Shown piece by piece: positions 34,161 to 47,247 of a stretch of DNA of 64,000 bases; within the stretch, counting starts at the first letter, position 1, and each line of letters starts with the position of its first letter. The notes below the pieces were generated by a model. It searched no databases and was not told the DNA's origin. It saw only the letters and a program-made list of their open reading frames with translations. Source of the DNA: Oxytricha trifallax (Eukaryota > Ciliophora > Spirotrichea > Sporadotrichida > Oxytrichidae); contig ARYC01000148.1 in assembly GCA_000711775.1 (NCBI GenBank), positions 62,001-126,000 on the forward strand, in the 5' to 3' direction. The translations under genes and the position numbers were made by a program.

Positions 34161-34355
34161 TCCTTTTAATTCAAAATAAAAAGACAAATTAATGCTGCTT
34201 TTGATTTACTAAATTTTAGGATTTTTTTCATCATTATTTTAAAATGCATCAAATCTTAATCTTCATAATAAGATAACTTATGCTATCATAATTTACTTAA
34301 ATTGTTAAATTATAGTAATAAATTTAATTAATTTCTGATTATTTACATTCAATAT

Positions 34356-34475
34356 ATGGTAATATTTGCTTTTTATAATGCTTATATTCGTGAAGGAATA
34401 TATACGGTTCCTTTGAGAGTGAATCTAAATGGATTAATAGGGAACTTTGATTTAGTCAATAAAAACTATTTTATT
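34356..34475 (+). CDS. Possible MDS, unknown
   Basis: An open frame MVIFAFYNAYIREGIYTVPL, then RVNLNGLIGNFDLVNKN, with more coding-like codon content than the flanks. Boundaries unknown. Confidence 0.35.
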
Positions 34476-34706
34476 AAATTATAAAAGTTCAATTAATTTA
34501 CTATATTTTCTATAATTAAAATTAAAAAAACGAATAAATTAATCATTTAATGTATAATTCTAGTGTTAATATTATATTAATGACAATATATAACAATCAA
34601 AATATTATTTATTATAGAATCATTCATAATTTAAGATCATTAAAAATTACTTTTTTAAATATTATCAATAAATTTCTTGTGTGTATTTTATTTTTTATAT
34701 TTTAAA

Positions 34707-34825
34707 TGGCAATGATTAGTAATAAATTGATCTAGAGATCAATTATCTGGAACCCAACCATCCTAGAATCCCTATATTTAAGTGTTGCTATGCTTTAAAT
34801 TATCATTTTATTGCAAAAATATTAA
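34707..34825 (+). CDS. Possible start MDS of a small membrane protein
   Basis: ATG about 34707: MAMISNKLIQRSIIWNPTIL followed by a hydrophobic stretch (SLYLSVAMLQIIILLQ). It could connect to the membrane-segment MDS at 35.23 kb, but no pointer was identified. Confidence 0.35.
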
Positions 34826-35234
34826 TAATTTATATAGCAGAATAAAAATAGGTTATAAATTTATCGTATCCCTTGAATTTTTATTATCCTTAATTATTTA
34901 TTTGAAAAGATGTAAATATTTGTTTAATTAAGTGTTAATTCTCTCTAACCTAAATTTAAGTTCATATATTTCTTTATTATTATTATTATTTGAACTTATA
35001 CAAGTACTAACACAAGAGCTAAAGAAAGCATAAAATATACTTATTAACACAGAAGTATTAGTTTTATTAAATAAAATAAAAAATTTGCATAAATCTAATT
35101 ATTTAATAAGAATCTAAGTAGTTACTCATCGAACTTTCTATTTAATTATTTAAAATTAATTTTGTTCAATTTGATAAAATTTAATTTAGCAATATTGTAC
35201 AATATTAAATTATTAATGCTCAATGTTAGTTTCT

Positions 35235-35350
35235 CTAAGAGATTTACTTAATTACTCCTGCATGGGTCAAATATGCAATCAAAGTTCTTTACATTGGTGC
35301 TATAATATATTTTGCAATTGTTTTGATAGCTTCTCTAATATCCAAGTGAA
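35235..35350 (+). CDS. C-terminal membrane-segment MDS
   Basis: Frame EIYLITPAWVKYAIKVLYIG, then AIIYFAIVLIASLISK and TGA at about 35348. One hydrophobic helix at the extreme C-terminus, the same layout as the end of the 15940-17118 gene. Confidence 0.45.
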
Positions 35351-35354
35351 AATC

Positions 35355-37228
35355 AAATCCATAAAATTATACATTTACATTATAATTATTATTTTTCAAT
35401 GAAATGTAATATTACATATTTTACTTAAATTTAGATTAATAATACACTTTAAATAATTATAATTAAAATTAAAAAATATATTGCATAGCATTTAACGCAT
35501 ATGGAAACTAACAATGTGATTTAACTTATTATACTTGATTTATTTAATAATTAATTTCATAAAATTTATATACCTTCCCTATAAAAGGAAATTAATTTTT
35601 AATAAAATTTTTTTTATAACATTAGTTATTTATCAATCTTTATAATTTTTTATTTTTTTTGCTTAATAATTAAATTATTAAATATTTTATATAATTACAA
35701 ATAATTTTTAAATTTAAGTCAAACATTTAAATAATTTGCTATTTTAATTATTTATTTAATTATGAGGCCTAAAATTTATTTTATTACACTAATTCTTTAT
35801 CAATCACTTCTATTTTTCTCGATATTTTACTTAAAGTTTCATTGTCTAAATCAATATATCTATAATTTTATTATTGCTATTTATGGATAATAATTCATGC
35901 AATATATTCCATTGACAAAAAATGAAAATCATTTTTAATTATAAAAATGATGATAATTATTTTATTGTTACAAATATTATTCTATATATTTAATTTCATT
36001 TGAATTAAGTGATATTTTGCAGTACAGTTATTCTCATGATCTAAATAAATAGAAACACAAATACATTTAAATTTATAACCATTATTTAAAAATATTTTGC
36101 ATTTTTAATACTATTAATATATGCATTATAAGTAACAATATAATACGATATCTTTCAAATACGACTATTTTTTCCAAGTTAAATTAAGATATTTTCATAG
36201 CAGGAATTTCATTGTAAAAAAAGATAATTATTCAGAGAATATAGACCTCCATATATTAGAAACGATTGATAGTTATCATATGATTTAAATATATGAAATA
36301 TGTAAAGCAAACTTTTAATAAAATATTTATATATAAAAAACACATAGATGTGAGATAGGTTTCAGTTGAAAATTGTAACTATACTTGAAAATTAATTATA
36401 AATAATAATTTAATAGATATAATTTGCTATTAAAATTAAAATTAGACAAAGGCAAAACATTGAAACTACTAATAATTTCTCAAATCAAAATAGCCTAACA
36501 CTCCTCCCTCTCACATAAATAATACATATAAATATCAATGATTGTTAGAAAAAGAACATCAAATTAAGAAATAGTTAATTCTTTATCTTAATTTGGCAAG
36601 AAACGATATTTATATATATATGAAAAGATTAAATTGAATGAATCATTCAATAAAATACAAAGTAATATGCACAAAGTTTATGCTAGTATATGTTATTTGA
36701 AGATTAATTAAAAATTTATTTCTATACTTGTATGGGAGAGATTTTTATATATTATTTGAATTATACCAGTTAACAAATATAAATATAAATAAGTAAACAC
36801 GATTAAGATACTTTACTTATTACTATCATTATCTTTATCTTTATTTAATCAATATTAATAAAAAAAATATTAATTGTTTATGAGAAGTATTTTCAATTTA
36901 ATTTAATATATTTATTAACTAATTATTTATTATATATTACTAAAAACATGAAAGCAATAATTTAGAAGTTTCAGTGATAATAGTCAGTTTAATTTTCTAT
37001 TTGAAGTTTTAAAATTATAAATTATAAATTAGTATAGACATTAATCATTTTGAATATTCAAAATTAAAATAATTATATTTAAATTTAAAATAGTATAAAT
37101 ATGAGCAATGATAATGGTATGAGAGTTTTTTCAACAGTTTTATTTAATTTATTATGCCTTAGTTCTAACAAACTAATTGCTTTAAATTTATATAACTAAT
37201 AAAATTTATTTTTAGTTCTATAAAAATA
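35355..37228. other. AT-rich stretch without recognised genes
   Basis: No coding frame stood out in 1.9 kb. Confidence 0.6.
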
Positions 37229-37232
37229 TATC

Positions 37233-38290
37233 ATGACTCAAGCTAATTGCAAAATATAAGTAGAGAGAATTTAGACAGCACTAACCTTAATGTATAACCA
37301 AAACCATGATATCCCTATCATAAAAAAGTTTTGTTTTGATGTGGATAAATTGTTAAAAGAGATTTTCGGTACAAAAAGCATTTTGAAGAGAGCCAATATC
37401 GCCCAAGTTTAATAATATTCATTTTGAATAAAAATATAGCTTAATTTTGGGGTTAGATTTGTAAATTTACTTACAATTGTTTATTAGAAATTGTATATCA
37501 ACCCATTAATTTTAGTTTATTTAATGCATAAAATTCAAAAGTACCTGCCTAGTAGCTATTTGAGGTTCATATAAACAAAAACTCCGCATTCAATAATATT
37601 AATATTAATTCATACATATAGTAAAATTCATTTTGTTTAGAATTTGCTAATTAAAAGTTATCATTTATAAAATAAATACTTTAGATTAAGAAGAAAGTAG
37701 GTTTAAGTTTATCTGAATATTTTCATATAGGTTCTTTGAACTTCATGGTGCAGTTGTAAAATGTATCCCAGGTCTAATGCAAGACTCTAAGCAGCGCAGA
37801 TTTAGAGATTCAATGAATGATTTTGCGAAATTCATCAATGATATTTATGATGAATTGGAGCCTAATCACTATTTTAATATGATAGAATATTTACAATTAA
37901 TTTAGTATAAATTCATTTATATGCATTAAATTCAATAAATGTTAATTATATTTTATCTCTATATTATCATAATTATTGCATTGAAATTCTCTCAATTTAA
38001 ATAACTATATTTATATTTTTTGAATGCTGTTCCCATACAAATAGCAATAGCCGCTGTTTAGATATAGCCAAATGTTGTCCAACCAATGTTATTAAACAAT
38101 CCTTTAGGAGCAATTCAAGATCCAAACAATCAAGTTTAGCCTGTAATGGTCCAAGGTGTTCAACCCAACTAGAATCTATTGCAGTAGAACTAAGCCAATC
38201 AATAGGCTATTCAGCAAATCCAGCAACTTTAGGATGGTCATTTACTTGCGCCTCCTATCAATGATGTACTCAATTTAACTTCTAATAATA
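37233..38290 (+). CDS. Gln/Pro-rich protein, at least 3 MDSs, unknown
   Basis: MDS1, ATG 37233-37235, to about 37412: MTQANCKIQVERIQTALTLM, then IIKKFCFDVDKLLKEIFGTK and ILKRANIAQ. A middle block at about 37733-37910 reads FFELHGAVVKCIPGLMQDSK and MNDFAKFINDIYDELEPNHY. A third at about 38030-38290 reads AVPIQIAIAAVQIQPNVVQP and then a Gln-rich run ending LLAPPINDVLNLTS. AT-rich IESs separate them. Candidate pointers did not all give frame, so the exact joints remain open. N-terminal half helical, C-terminal half low complexity. Confidence 0.55.
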
Positions 38291-38904
38291 TTATTTTTAA
38301 TTAAATAGATGAAATTTATTAAATTAAAAATGAAATTGCATAAAGAATGAATTTATATACAAAATAATAAATTCAAATTATCTGTTAAAATCATCTATTA
38401 TAGAATTGAAGTTTATAAATGCAATTGGGTAGTAGCTACCCCTAAACCCATAACGTAATATAAGATAAGTTTTAGTGAATTATGGACAGCAATTTATGGC
38501 TAGAATGATGAATAGAACACAATTATCTATTTTAAAACCCCAAAATAATTAAAGTCATTATTAAATTTCATATTTGCTAAACTAGAACCACTTAATTTCA
38601 TTATGTAATATTGAATAACACCAGTTATTATCAGGAAGAAAAGTATTTTTTAATTAATTTTAAAAGTAAAAGCTAATAAAAATATAAAAAAATGCTATGA
38701 ATTATGTGAGCCACTTCTTTTTAGATTTAAAGGGAGCTTTCTAATAAGCAAAATAAATAAAATTTAATAAAAAAAATTATTAAAATTGTTAATTTATGAT
38801 ACCATTTATGTAGTAATAATATATATATATATATATTTACATATTTAGCATTCAATAAAATATAATCAATTAAATATTTCTCATTAATTTATTTTAAGAA
38901 TAAT

Positions 38905-39132
38905 TAAAAATTATAAATGGGTTTTGATTGTTGTTCTCGGTATAACATATTATATATATAATTTTTATATTAATAAGAATATTGAAATTACATATAATAT
39001 GGTTGCAGAATATATTGTGAATTACCAGCAAAACTTAGATTTCGACATAGTCAGAGCAGTGTTATATGGAATATTTGGTTTTGTTATGTATGTTTGTTTT
39101 TACGAATAACGTATTTTGAGAATAAATTGACT
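38905..39132 (+). CDS. Membrane-protein MDS (two hydrophobic segments)
   Basis: Frame WVLIVVLGITYYIYNFYINK, then MVAEYIVNYQQNLDFDIVRA and VLYGIFGFVMYVCFYE, reaching TGA at about 39130 through a short tail (QRILRIN). Two hydrophobic helices flank a polar loop. It may be the 3' end of the preceding Gln-rich gene or a separate gene. The start is unclear. Confidence 0.45.
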
Positions 39133-39844
39133 ATTGATATACTTTGAAATGGACTTAGTTATGTAATTTTTAATTTTAACAAGTAATTTGCTACTGATTA
39201 CTTATTTTTATACTCATTTGAAGTTTATAGAAAATAATTAGGTTATAATTCTTAAATTAATCTATTATAAAATAATATTAATTTTTAAAGAGGGTTTTCA
39301 ATTTTCTTCCCAAAAAATAAAATATGATATTTGTTAAGGAAAAAATGTGATATACATATTTCAATTTTAAATTAATTAATATAGTAATTTTAATCTTATT
39401 TTAAACTTTGAATGATTCAGTAAATAATTATATAATAAATTTTATTATTTTATTCTACAAGTATATGAAATAGATTGGTAAAAAATTATTTTCTTAATTT
39501 TATTCTCTTGTTTACTAATTATGCTCACTTAGTTAAGTCAAATTTCATTTTTTTTGGAAAATTATTCTTTCCAATATTAGAGTCATTCAAAATCAAAAAT
39601 ATTTTTTAATAAATATTTTATGTCCATTGTAAAATACAATTCTGTAAAATATGATTTTATTTTTATACCAAAAGTGTAATAAGGAACAATTTTAATCGAG
39701 AATCCTTTATTAACTCCTAGAATGTTTTTGAATTGATTGAATATTAATAAAATAAAAAGTTTTATTAAAATAAAAATAATAAATATCTCATATATTATTA
39801 AATGATTCTTATAAATTTATGTTAAAAAAATTATAAGAATACTT

Positions 39845-40335
39845 CATCGTGCAAGGAAGATCTTTGGAACTAATTTAAATTATTCAAGAAAAACTTAATA
39901 TCTAAAATTAGAGAAACTAAGGGTCTATAGATTAAATATATAGTAAAAGCCATTTATAATAAATAAGTTCAAAGAAAAGATAAAAATAATTAACATAAGA
40001 TATTATCTCTAAAAATGACATAGGGACTTTGAATTTGCAAGAAATAAACTAATATATTTACGTTTAATGCATGCTAAGTTTATTTGACGATGAATATTTG
40101 GCATCAGCAATAATTTTGTCTCTGCTTTTAAATAAAGACAATGCCTCTTTACTAAAAATTGATATAAGTACTGCTTAAAGAATAATTATGGACAAATTTC
40201 AAAGCTACATTAATTCAATCAAAGCTATTGATGATCACAGTTTTAACATAGAGACGATGATATAAACTGTTTAAAGAAAGCATATAATGAGACAAGGAAT
40301 TTCCAATAAAATGGATGTTAATGTTATATACAATA
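39845..40335 (+). CDS. Coding blocks on the plus strand next to the spatacsin-like gene
   Basis: About 39845-39945 reads RILHRARKIFGTNLNYSRKT; about 40075-40330 reads SLFDDEYLASAIILSLLLNK, then ASLLKIDISTAQRIIMDKFQ and IETMIQTVQRKHIMRQ. Both are open only with TAA/TAG as Gln. The helical character resembles the adjacent minus-strand protein, so this may be an inverted MDS of that gene (inference), or an independent one. Confidence 0.45.
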
Positions 40336-40369
40336 ACATATTAAAATTTGAATTATTTTATTACACTTT

Positions 40370-43300
40370 CATCGAGCTCGTAAGTGTTTGAAATGGTTAA
40401 ACCGTAGGTCTCATTAATTCTGTCCATTCCAGGAAAATCATTTAAATTGTTGTTAATGATTTAGCATAGAGCTATGTCTTCATTAATTGTTGTAGCAGTT
40501 ATTTTAGGCAAGATTTAATTATAATCTTCATTTAGCATTTCATCTAAGCTTTTAAGCTGAAAATATGTGCTATTAATATCCCTTACTTCATCTTAAAATT
40601 CCAAAATACTGTTTTAACTATAAAGTATGGTGCCTAATCTAGCCAAAGCAAAAGATTTCAAATTTTGTGCATTTTCTATCGAGTCTTACTAAATTTATGT
40701 TTCTGCTTGAATCTGTTACAAGAATACCAAATGATAATGGGATGATTGTTTTATGTCGCCTAGAGCCAAAAACTTCAGAAATTAGTAGAAGCTATTTTCC
40801 AAATTAAGCTCAAGAATATGAGGGTTTTAAGCTAAAATTAATTTCTCCATAAATTCATAAACTACATTGTAAAGTTTATTTTTAACTAAATTGCTAATTA
40901 TTGATTATAAATAATCCTTCTTGTTAAGTAAGATATGGTAAGAAAAATTCTCATTAACACTTGTTTATAATGTTTGTTACAGTTGCTAAATAAATCTATC
41001 AGATAAGCTTAGTACTTCGTTTGATTTCTTGAGTTTTTTCAATTATGTTTACAAATGTGTAGTAAGTTTTGGGAAGAACAATTTTTGCTTAGAAATTATA
41101 GAAATCATGTTTGATGCCGATTTTAATTCTTTTGTTTCGTAAATATTTAAGCTGTGAAACTTTTGCTTTAGTTTATTTTCGAAGAATTTATAAGAATAAT
41201 TATTATGAACTAACTTGCTGAAATCATTATTGAAAGCGTAAATTTATTAACCTTTGAATATATTTATTATTTAACATTTATCTCTTAGTTTTAAAAGTAA
41301 AGGTCCAGACTAAGTGGAAGTCATTGCTAAAATATTATTGTGGAGTAGACAGAAAGATAAATAGTCTTCTAAGTTAAAAGAAATAAAATTGATCTTATCA
41401 TAGTTAGTATTGTAATTGAAGGTAAAATTTTAAGAGTCAATTAAATAAATTCTTAAGCTTAATATATTTAGCAATATGTATATACTTTTCTAAAACAAAA
41501 TTTGACAGCATAACTTATATCTATTCACAATTCTATACAAAATCCAATAATTTTAAAATCCAATTGATATGAATTAGTGCATATCCTGTATCCTCATGAA
41601 TTAATTCATGCTTATGAGAATCTAACAAATATTTGTCTATTATATCTTGGTATAGCTTAAGTCCCTAGAAGTTAAATACCAATTCGATATCTTCTGAATG
41701 TATCAAATACTCAGTATAAAAAAAAATATCATTAATAATAAAGATATTTTAATAAATGCTATACATTTCTCACAACCTTTATACTGAAGTTGAACTCTGG
41801 ACCTTTGAAAATATTCGTCCTCGTGATTTTCTTGATGTATTTCCTTATTCAAAGAACAGTCATCAATCAACTATTCTTTTTTGAAAATGAAAATTTGGAG
41901 GAAACATTTAATTTATTTTAAAAAAGGAAATTTTAAATATATATTTTTTTCTCTCTATTCATTTGATCAATAAATGTCGTTTTATTTATCTTATGAAAAC
42001 TAAAGTCCAGGGTGTCTTTGTGTTAGAATTATACATCGTCAATATCTATCATCTTATTATTGATGCTTATATTTTCATTGGCTTACAATTTTTTACTTTT
42101 ATTTATGTCCTCTTACTCGAAAGTGCTATTTACCTTTAATTCCACCTTAAATTTCTACAATTTATTCAAACCCTCATTAGTCTTAGTTCTAAGTATTTTT
42201 GACATTAGCTTTAATCGAGTAATGGAAGCACTTTAAACAGGATTTAAACTTTCAATAAAATGCAAAATTTTAAGTGATTCTTTTTCATTTTCAGTTAATT
42301 TTTGCTTATGGCTCAAATGCTATTCAATTAGTTTTCTTATTTTTCTATCGCTCGTATAATACAAAATCGATTTGAGAGCCTGAGTTTAGTTCCAACCAAT
42401 TGATTTAATCACTTCAAGAGCTTTTGATATTAAGTCTCTTTTTATTAGTTCATAGATTAATCTGAAGGCAAACTAATCCAGAAAGCTTTTCTCAAATAGT
42501 AAAGTTCCTCTACTATTATCTTTAGAATTTACAGAGTCTAAAACTAGGTTGTTATATTTTTAATATAATGGCTTGATTCTTTCTTTATGAATTTAAGTGC
42601 ACTTGAGATTTTATTTTGGTAAAAGTACTCGAATAATTCTATGAACTAACTGGTACAAAAATCTTCTTTTAGAATTAAACTGGAAATTATTAAAATGTAA
42701 AGATTTATATCATAATAGAAGTTTACTTAATTTAAAGAGTCATGAAAGACCAACTTTTAAAACTAATTTTGTGGCTCTGAATTAATGTCGAGATTTATAC
42801 TGTTTTCAAGTGTTTGGCATAATCGAAGACACTAATCTAAAAATATCAAATTATCGTAAGATGAGCATATCGATTACTATAATCCCTTCATTTCTTACAA
42901 ATCAAAGTTTTTTATTTAACTTATTGGCATCTATTCATTTACCTACTATGACATTTCGCTTTATAATTTGTGAACATATTGTTTGGTCAGCGTCAATAGT
43001 TCAATTACATAGTCATATTATATAAATTGTTTCTTGTTTGTATCTGCAAATTACTTAATTACTTGGACTATAATTATATTTTTTAAAACATAAATAATTA
43101 TTCTTACTGAAGTACTAAGTTATTATGTTGACAATTTCTAGCTTGATACATTCGGAATCAGAATCTTGAGCTTTTATCATTTATACCCCTTTCTTAATTT
43201 ACCTTATATCTTGAAATGAAATTCCGATTTTTACAAATAACTTAGGTATTTATGCAGGATCTAATTTCTTCACTTGGAAGTATTCTAAAATCTAATTGTG

Positions 43301-43387
43301 GCTTGAAAATAGCAAATGTTTTATTATTTCGTTTTTAGATTGCCTAGAGCCTAAATTTTTCTTTAACTTTTTCCTTAGTTATTCCAT
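40370..43387 (-). CDS. Large helical protein, possibly part of a spatacsin-like gene
   Basis: The ATG at 43385-43387 opens MEQLRKKLKKNLGSRQSKNE. The frame runs with few breaks leftward: LQILKIIVEELYYLRKAFWI, EVIKSIGWNQTQALKSILYY, then TSDRKIRKLIEQHLSHKQKL. The last two match the style of plant/animal spatacsin (SPG11), where a similar L..L.Y.T..R.IR..L motif occurs. It continues via LIHSEDIELVFNFQGLKLYQ and SFCLLHNNILAMTSTQSGPL to GMDRINETYGLTISNTYELD near 40380. Small frame changes imply short introns. Similar in character to the 48.06-52.13 kb block, and possibly the same gene in permuted order. Confidence 0.5.
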
Positions 43388-43494
43388 TTATAATTTTCCG
43401 CTATATTTTAAAACAATTACAATTCACTTAATGCTTAATTAAATTTAACCCTTCTATAGTAATTTATTTCCAATTTATGAGTTAAATTATCTAT

Positions 43495-43745
43495 AGTCCC
43501 TTCTTAAATCAGAGAGTATTACAACTTTATCCTATAAGAAAATGGCAATAACAAAGTATCAACTAAAAAGCAAATATATCATGCTCATATTATTGATTTA
43601 TCTTCAATTGTTGATGACTAAACTATACCTTCGATTCAGTTCAATTTTGTGCCTATGGATGAAGTGGAAATAATGATTAAGCCCTACCCAAATTCTTATT
43701 ATTTTTTAAAAATTACAACGGAAATTTTTGAAAAATAAGACATTA
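43495..43745 (+). CDS. Coding fragment, unknown
   Basis: Frame YYNFILQENGNNKVSTKKQI, then YHAHIIDLSSIVDDQTIPSI and QFNFVPMDEVEIMIKPYPNS, with good coding composition. It starts about 100 bp from the divergent minus-strand ATG at 43387. No stop or start fixed; probably one MDS. Confidence 0.4.
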
Positions 43746-44005
43746 ATTTTTTACTTCGAAATTCTCTTGAAACGAAGCTTAAGTTATATTAATTTAATAA
43801 CAATTATATGAAGTTAAAATTTAATTAAAAATAGTAAGTTATTTTTATAATTCAAATAGTTATATCTGCCTAATAGTTATCGTCAATAAATTAATAAGAT
43901 AATTAAAAGAATTAAAAATATAATTATTACATATCCTTTAATTAAGAGGATGTATATTATTAAATTTGCATAATAGAGTATAAATTTTATTTGGGAGGGG
44001 GATTA

Positions 44006-45921
44006 ATGTAAACAAATGAAGAAGGATTTTTACTATTGAATTCAGGGAGATTGAGCTCTTAGAAAATTTATGAAAAAGATGTATGTTGTTATTCTTTTTT
44101 AATGAATTTAAGTTTCAACTTATATAACTTATCTTATAGGCTTTAAAGAATCTGAATCCCAAAGATGCTTTCACATGGCTAACAAGCTAGGGATAGGAAT
44201 ATACTTCAAAATTACTAAACAATCATACATTAAAAATAGAGGTTTACAGCGCACTTACTTAAGAAAAGCTTCTTTCTAGATATATTCATTTATAAGAGTA
44301 CAATCACTCAAACCTGCCAAAGGTAAAATAATTTAATACTTAAATTATGATTTTTAGATTTGCCTTGAGATTATGTTTAGTGAAGACATTAAATTTAATT
44401 TCCCCAGTGCAGTATAAAATCTAAATCTAAGTGATTTCTCTGGTTAAAACGAAGATGTTTAAAATCCTAATGCTTAATTATAAAACTTGTAACCTGGAAG
44501 AAATATTGTTTTTCATAAGAAAGCTGTCTCTAGCCCATTTAAACCAAAGATTTAGCATTACACCAATTATAATGTTGTTTAGAACTAATATTTTGAGGCA
44601 TATAGACTGCTTTTGCAAGGAAACAGAAAATATAATACTGAGACTTTGATTTAATTGCTTCAATAAGAACAAGGAATTTAAGTGGACTAAATAAACTCGT
44701 ACTTTGATGTGTAAAAATTTTCGTTTTTAATTGATTCTATGTAGAAATGAGGTTCTTGTAGAATTTAGAAATGCAATGGTGTAGATAAAAGGATTTTAGC
44801 CAAGCGATATAATTGAAGAAAACTCTAGTTTTGATAATAAAGACGAGCTCCCTCCTTATCTACAAGCAAAATCCTTATATAAGTCCTAATCTCAAGCATC
44901 AATGTAAGAATTATAATCATAAATCTTAACTTTATATAGATTTCAAAATTATCAGAATTACTAAAAGTAAGAACAAACAGTCTAAACCAAGCATAAAAGA
45001 AAATTGCTTTCTATAGAAGAGTATTGGTGGAAATTCAATAGGAAGTACTAAGTAAATGGAGGAATGCCAACTTAAGATGTTAATGATCAATTCTTTGTTA
45101 TTGATGGGTAAAGAGTCTTCTTGGCCAACAATTATAATCATAAAACTATAACTACTAGCCACTAGAACTTCCAAGTTCCGTCGAATGAAATTAGAAATAT
45201 TAATGATAAACAATTTATGAAATAGAACTTTATCATGAGATAGATGCTTTAAATGAAGCCTAAGCAAGATAGGCTTGAGTTAGATAGAAAACTATACAAT
45301 GTTGTTAGAAAAGAAAAGGAATTCAGTTAGACATAGGAATTCTATAAAGATTCTATTAAGATGTAAAGTAAGACTTTGCATTCTGCATTAAAAAACTCTA
45401 CTGCCGTAATTTAAAATCCGCTAAGACATGATATGCTGTACATCAGTCCCAAACCCTAGTTAAACTAAGTTGAAAATTTAATTATAAGTGTTTAAATGAA
45501 ACAGCAAACTACTTTCTAAGGTACAGAATCAGCATAGTATGCTTCATCTAACTAGTTCTCTTTAAGCCCCATAAAATCACCACAATATTTTGTAAAGGAT
45601 AGAGATGTTGATCTTTTAAAAGATTAAGAAAAACCATCTACTCTTTCAAAGCAAGAACTTTAGTCTTCTTTAAAAGGCTAAACAAGAAACTCATAACAAA
45701 AACCAACTAGTGTTGTTAGTTGGTAACATACTCTTAGTACACCTGCTTCATTTAACAATTAATCAACATTCTCTCATGGAGACATTCAAAATAAAAATGA
45801 GATCATAAGAGATGAAAAGCAGAGGGAGATACAACTGTCTCATAATCTACCAATAAAAATAAGTAGTGGAAGTAATATTATGCATGACAGAAACAGTAAT
45901 AATAGGTTAAGCAAGCAATGA
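44006..45921 (+). CDS. Complete five-exon gene, Gln-rich, unknown function
   Basis: ATG 44006-44008 (MQTNEEGFLLLNSGRLSSQK), TGA 45919-45921. Introns at 44081-44139, 44323-44357, 44711-44744 and 44904-44939, all GT...AG, restore one frame of about 580 codons. Visible parts: ALKNLNPKDAFTWLTSQGQE, a segment SIEEYWWKFNRKYQVNGGMP with NDQFFVIDGQRVFLANN, a charged helical region (LELDRKLYNVVRKEKEFSQT) and a Ser/Gln-rich tail. Dozens of TAA/TAG codons are used as Gln. No IES needed. Convergent with the next minus-strand gene. No family assigned. Confidence 0.75.
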
Positions 45922-45949
45922 TATTTTAAATTAAATTAATTTCTTTACT

Positions 45950-47083
45950 AACAACTCACTATAGCAGATATACTCATAAATTGAAGTCTTACTTTTAATC
46001 TTGTAAATAAAGTCATCCGCTTCTATTTATGAGGAATTAAGCGGCTTATGAATTTATTAGCTATGCCCTAACTTTTACTCCAAATTTTTGTAATGATTAA
46101 CCCATTAGCTCTATTCTTTGCTTTAATCAATAATACTCTTCGCTGGAATATTGTAACTATTCATTTCAGTATCATTTCTCAAATTTTACAGAGCGGGGAT
46201 ATTCTATATTTTTGCATTTGAACTTTAAACTCTTAGCCACGAATGAAATTTTTGATCTTCTGATTTCCTTTTATCGTTTAATTGCTTTAGTTTAAGCTCA
46301 TGCTTTGATAAATTTCTATCACTGTGACTGTGAGTCATCCCAGCATTTTGAAAGTTTAAATTTGATAATTATTCCAATTTTAGATCCTGTTAGGAAGTCA
46401 AGTGAGAAGCTAGACCACTGTGCAAAATATCTCAATGATCGTTATAAATAAGTACATCGTTTGATCGATCAGTGTGTATTTGAGAATTAGATTTGCTAAT
46501 AATGTCAAAATTTATAAATAATCTTACTTTCCCAGTCTTTAAACTTTCTCCTCGATATTTTAAGAATGAATTTAATTTCTATCAATCACTTTCTAAAGTT
46601 AATCAGATCTCTTCTCTCTTTTGCCTTAATATTAATCTAGTCCTGAATCCTATTATAGTCTTAAGCTTAATCTAGATAACTTACATTTTAATTTTTCTGA
46701 GACTTTTAAAAGATTTCAGATTTTGTCTACTCTACTAAATCTCTGATGCTCTTCTTACCAGTATCATTTTCTTTCTTCAGTGTTTAATTTACTATAAAAA
46801 TATAGGAGTTCCCCATTTATGAATATGAAGAAAATTTTGGATAAATAAGTTTCATGCTCCAAATTTAATTAGATCTAAAATAATTCTATAACTAACCATA
46901 TTTTTTGAAGGGGTTCTATTCATATACATCTGCATCATATTTCAAGTCCTTCATGATTTCTTTAATATATTAGTGCTTGTTATGACCTTTTATGCATATG
47001 GCCCTGGGGTTGTAGTAATAATTTATATGCGATTCAATATCTTTGATTTTTCGCATTTGTTTTTCTATCTGGGCGAAGTTCAT
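45950..47083 (-). CDS. Gln/Lys-rich protein, unknown
   Basis: ATG 47081-47083 (MNFAQIEKQMRKIKDIESHI). Open for about 165 codons (AICIKGHNKHQYIKEIMKDL, SIRDLVEQTKSEIFQKSQKN) to TGA at 46586-46588. Coding continues in another frame: ISKSNSQIHTDRSNDVLIYN, then LSKHELKLKQLNDKRKSEDQ and QWVNHYKNLEQKLGHSQQ, toward about 45950. An intron or IES near 46.55 kb, and another near 46.4 kb where a TGA interrupts, must be removed; they were not defined. Coiled-coil and low-complexity protein. 3' end abuts the convergent gene ending at 45921. Confidence 0.5.
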
Positions 47084-47247
47084 TTTTAATTTGATTATAT
47101 TTTAAGAATGATTATAAGTTAATTTAAGATTAAGTTACTTTTAAGAATAAATAATTTAAATTAAAGTTTGACACAAAAATGAATCTGGTTGATAAGCAAA
47201 TTTAGTTTGTTAAAATGAAAGATTTATGAATTTTTTAAAAGTCAAAC

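Noticed and set aside
38530..38545. AAAACCCCAAAATAATT as a TBE end
   Set aside because: Only one and a half telomeric units, no terminal-repeat similarity inward; probably chance.
44431..45267. Several short frames on both strands inside the 44.0-45.9 kb gene
   Set aside because: All are overlapped by the continuous ciliate-code frame of the five-exon gene.
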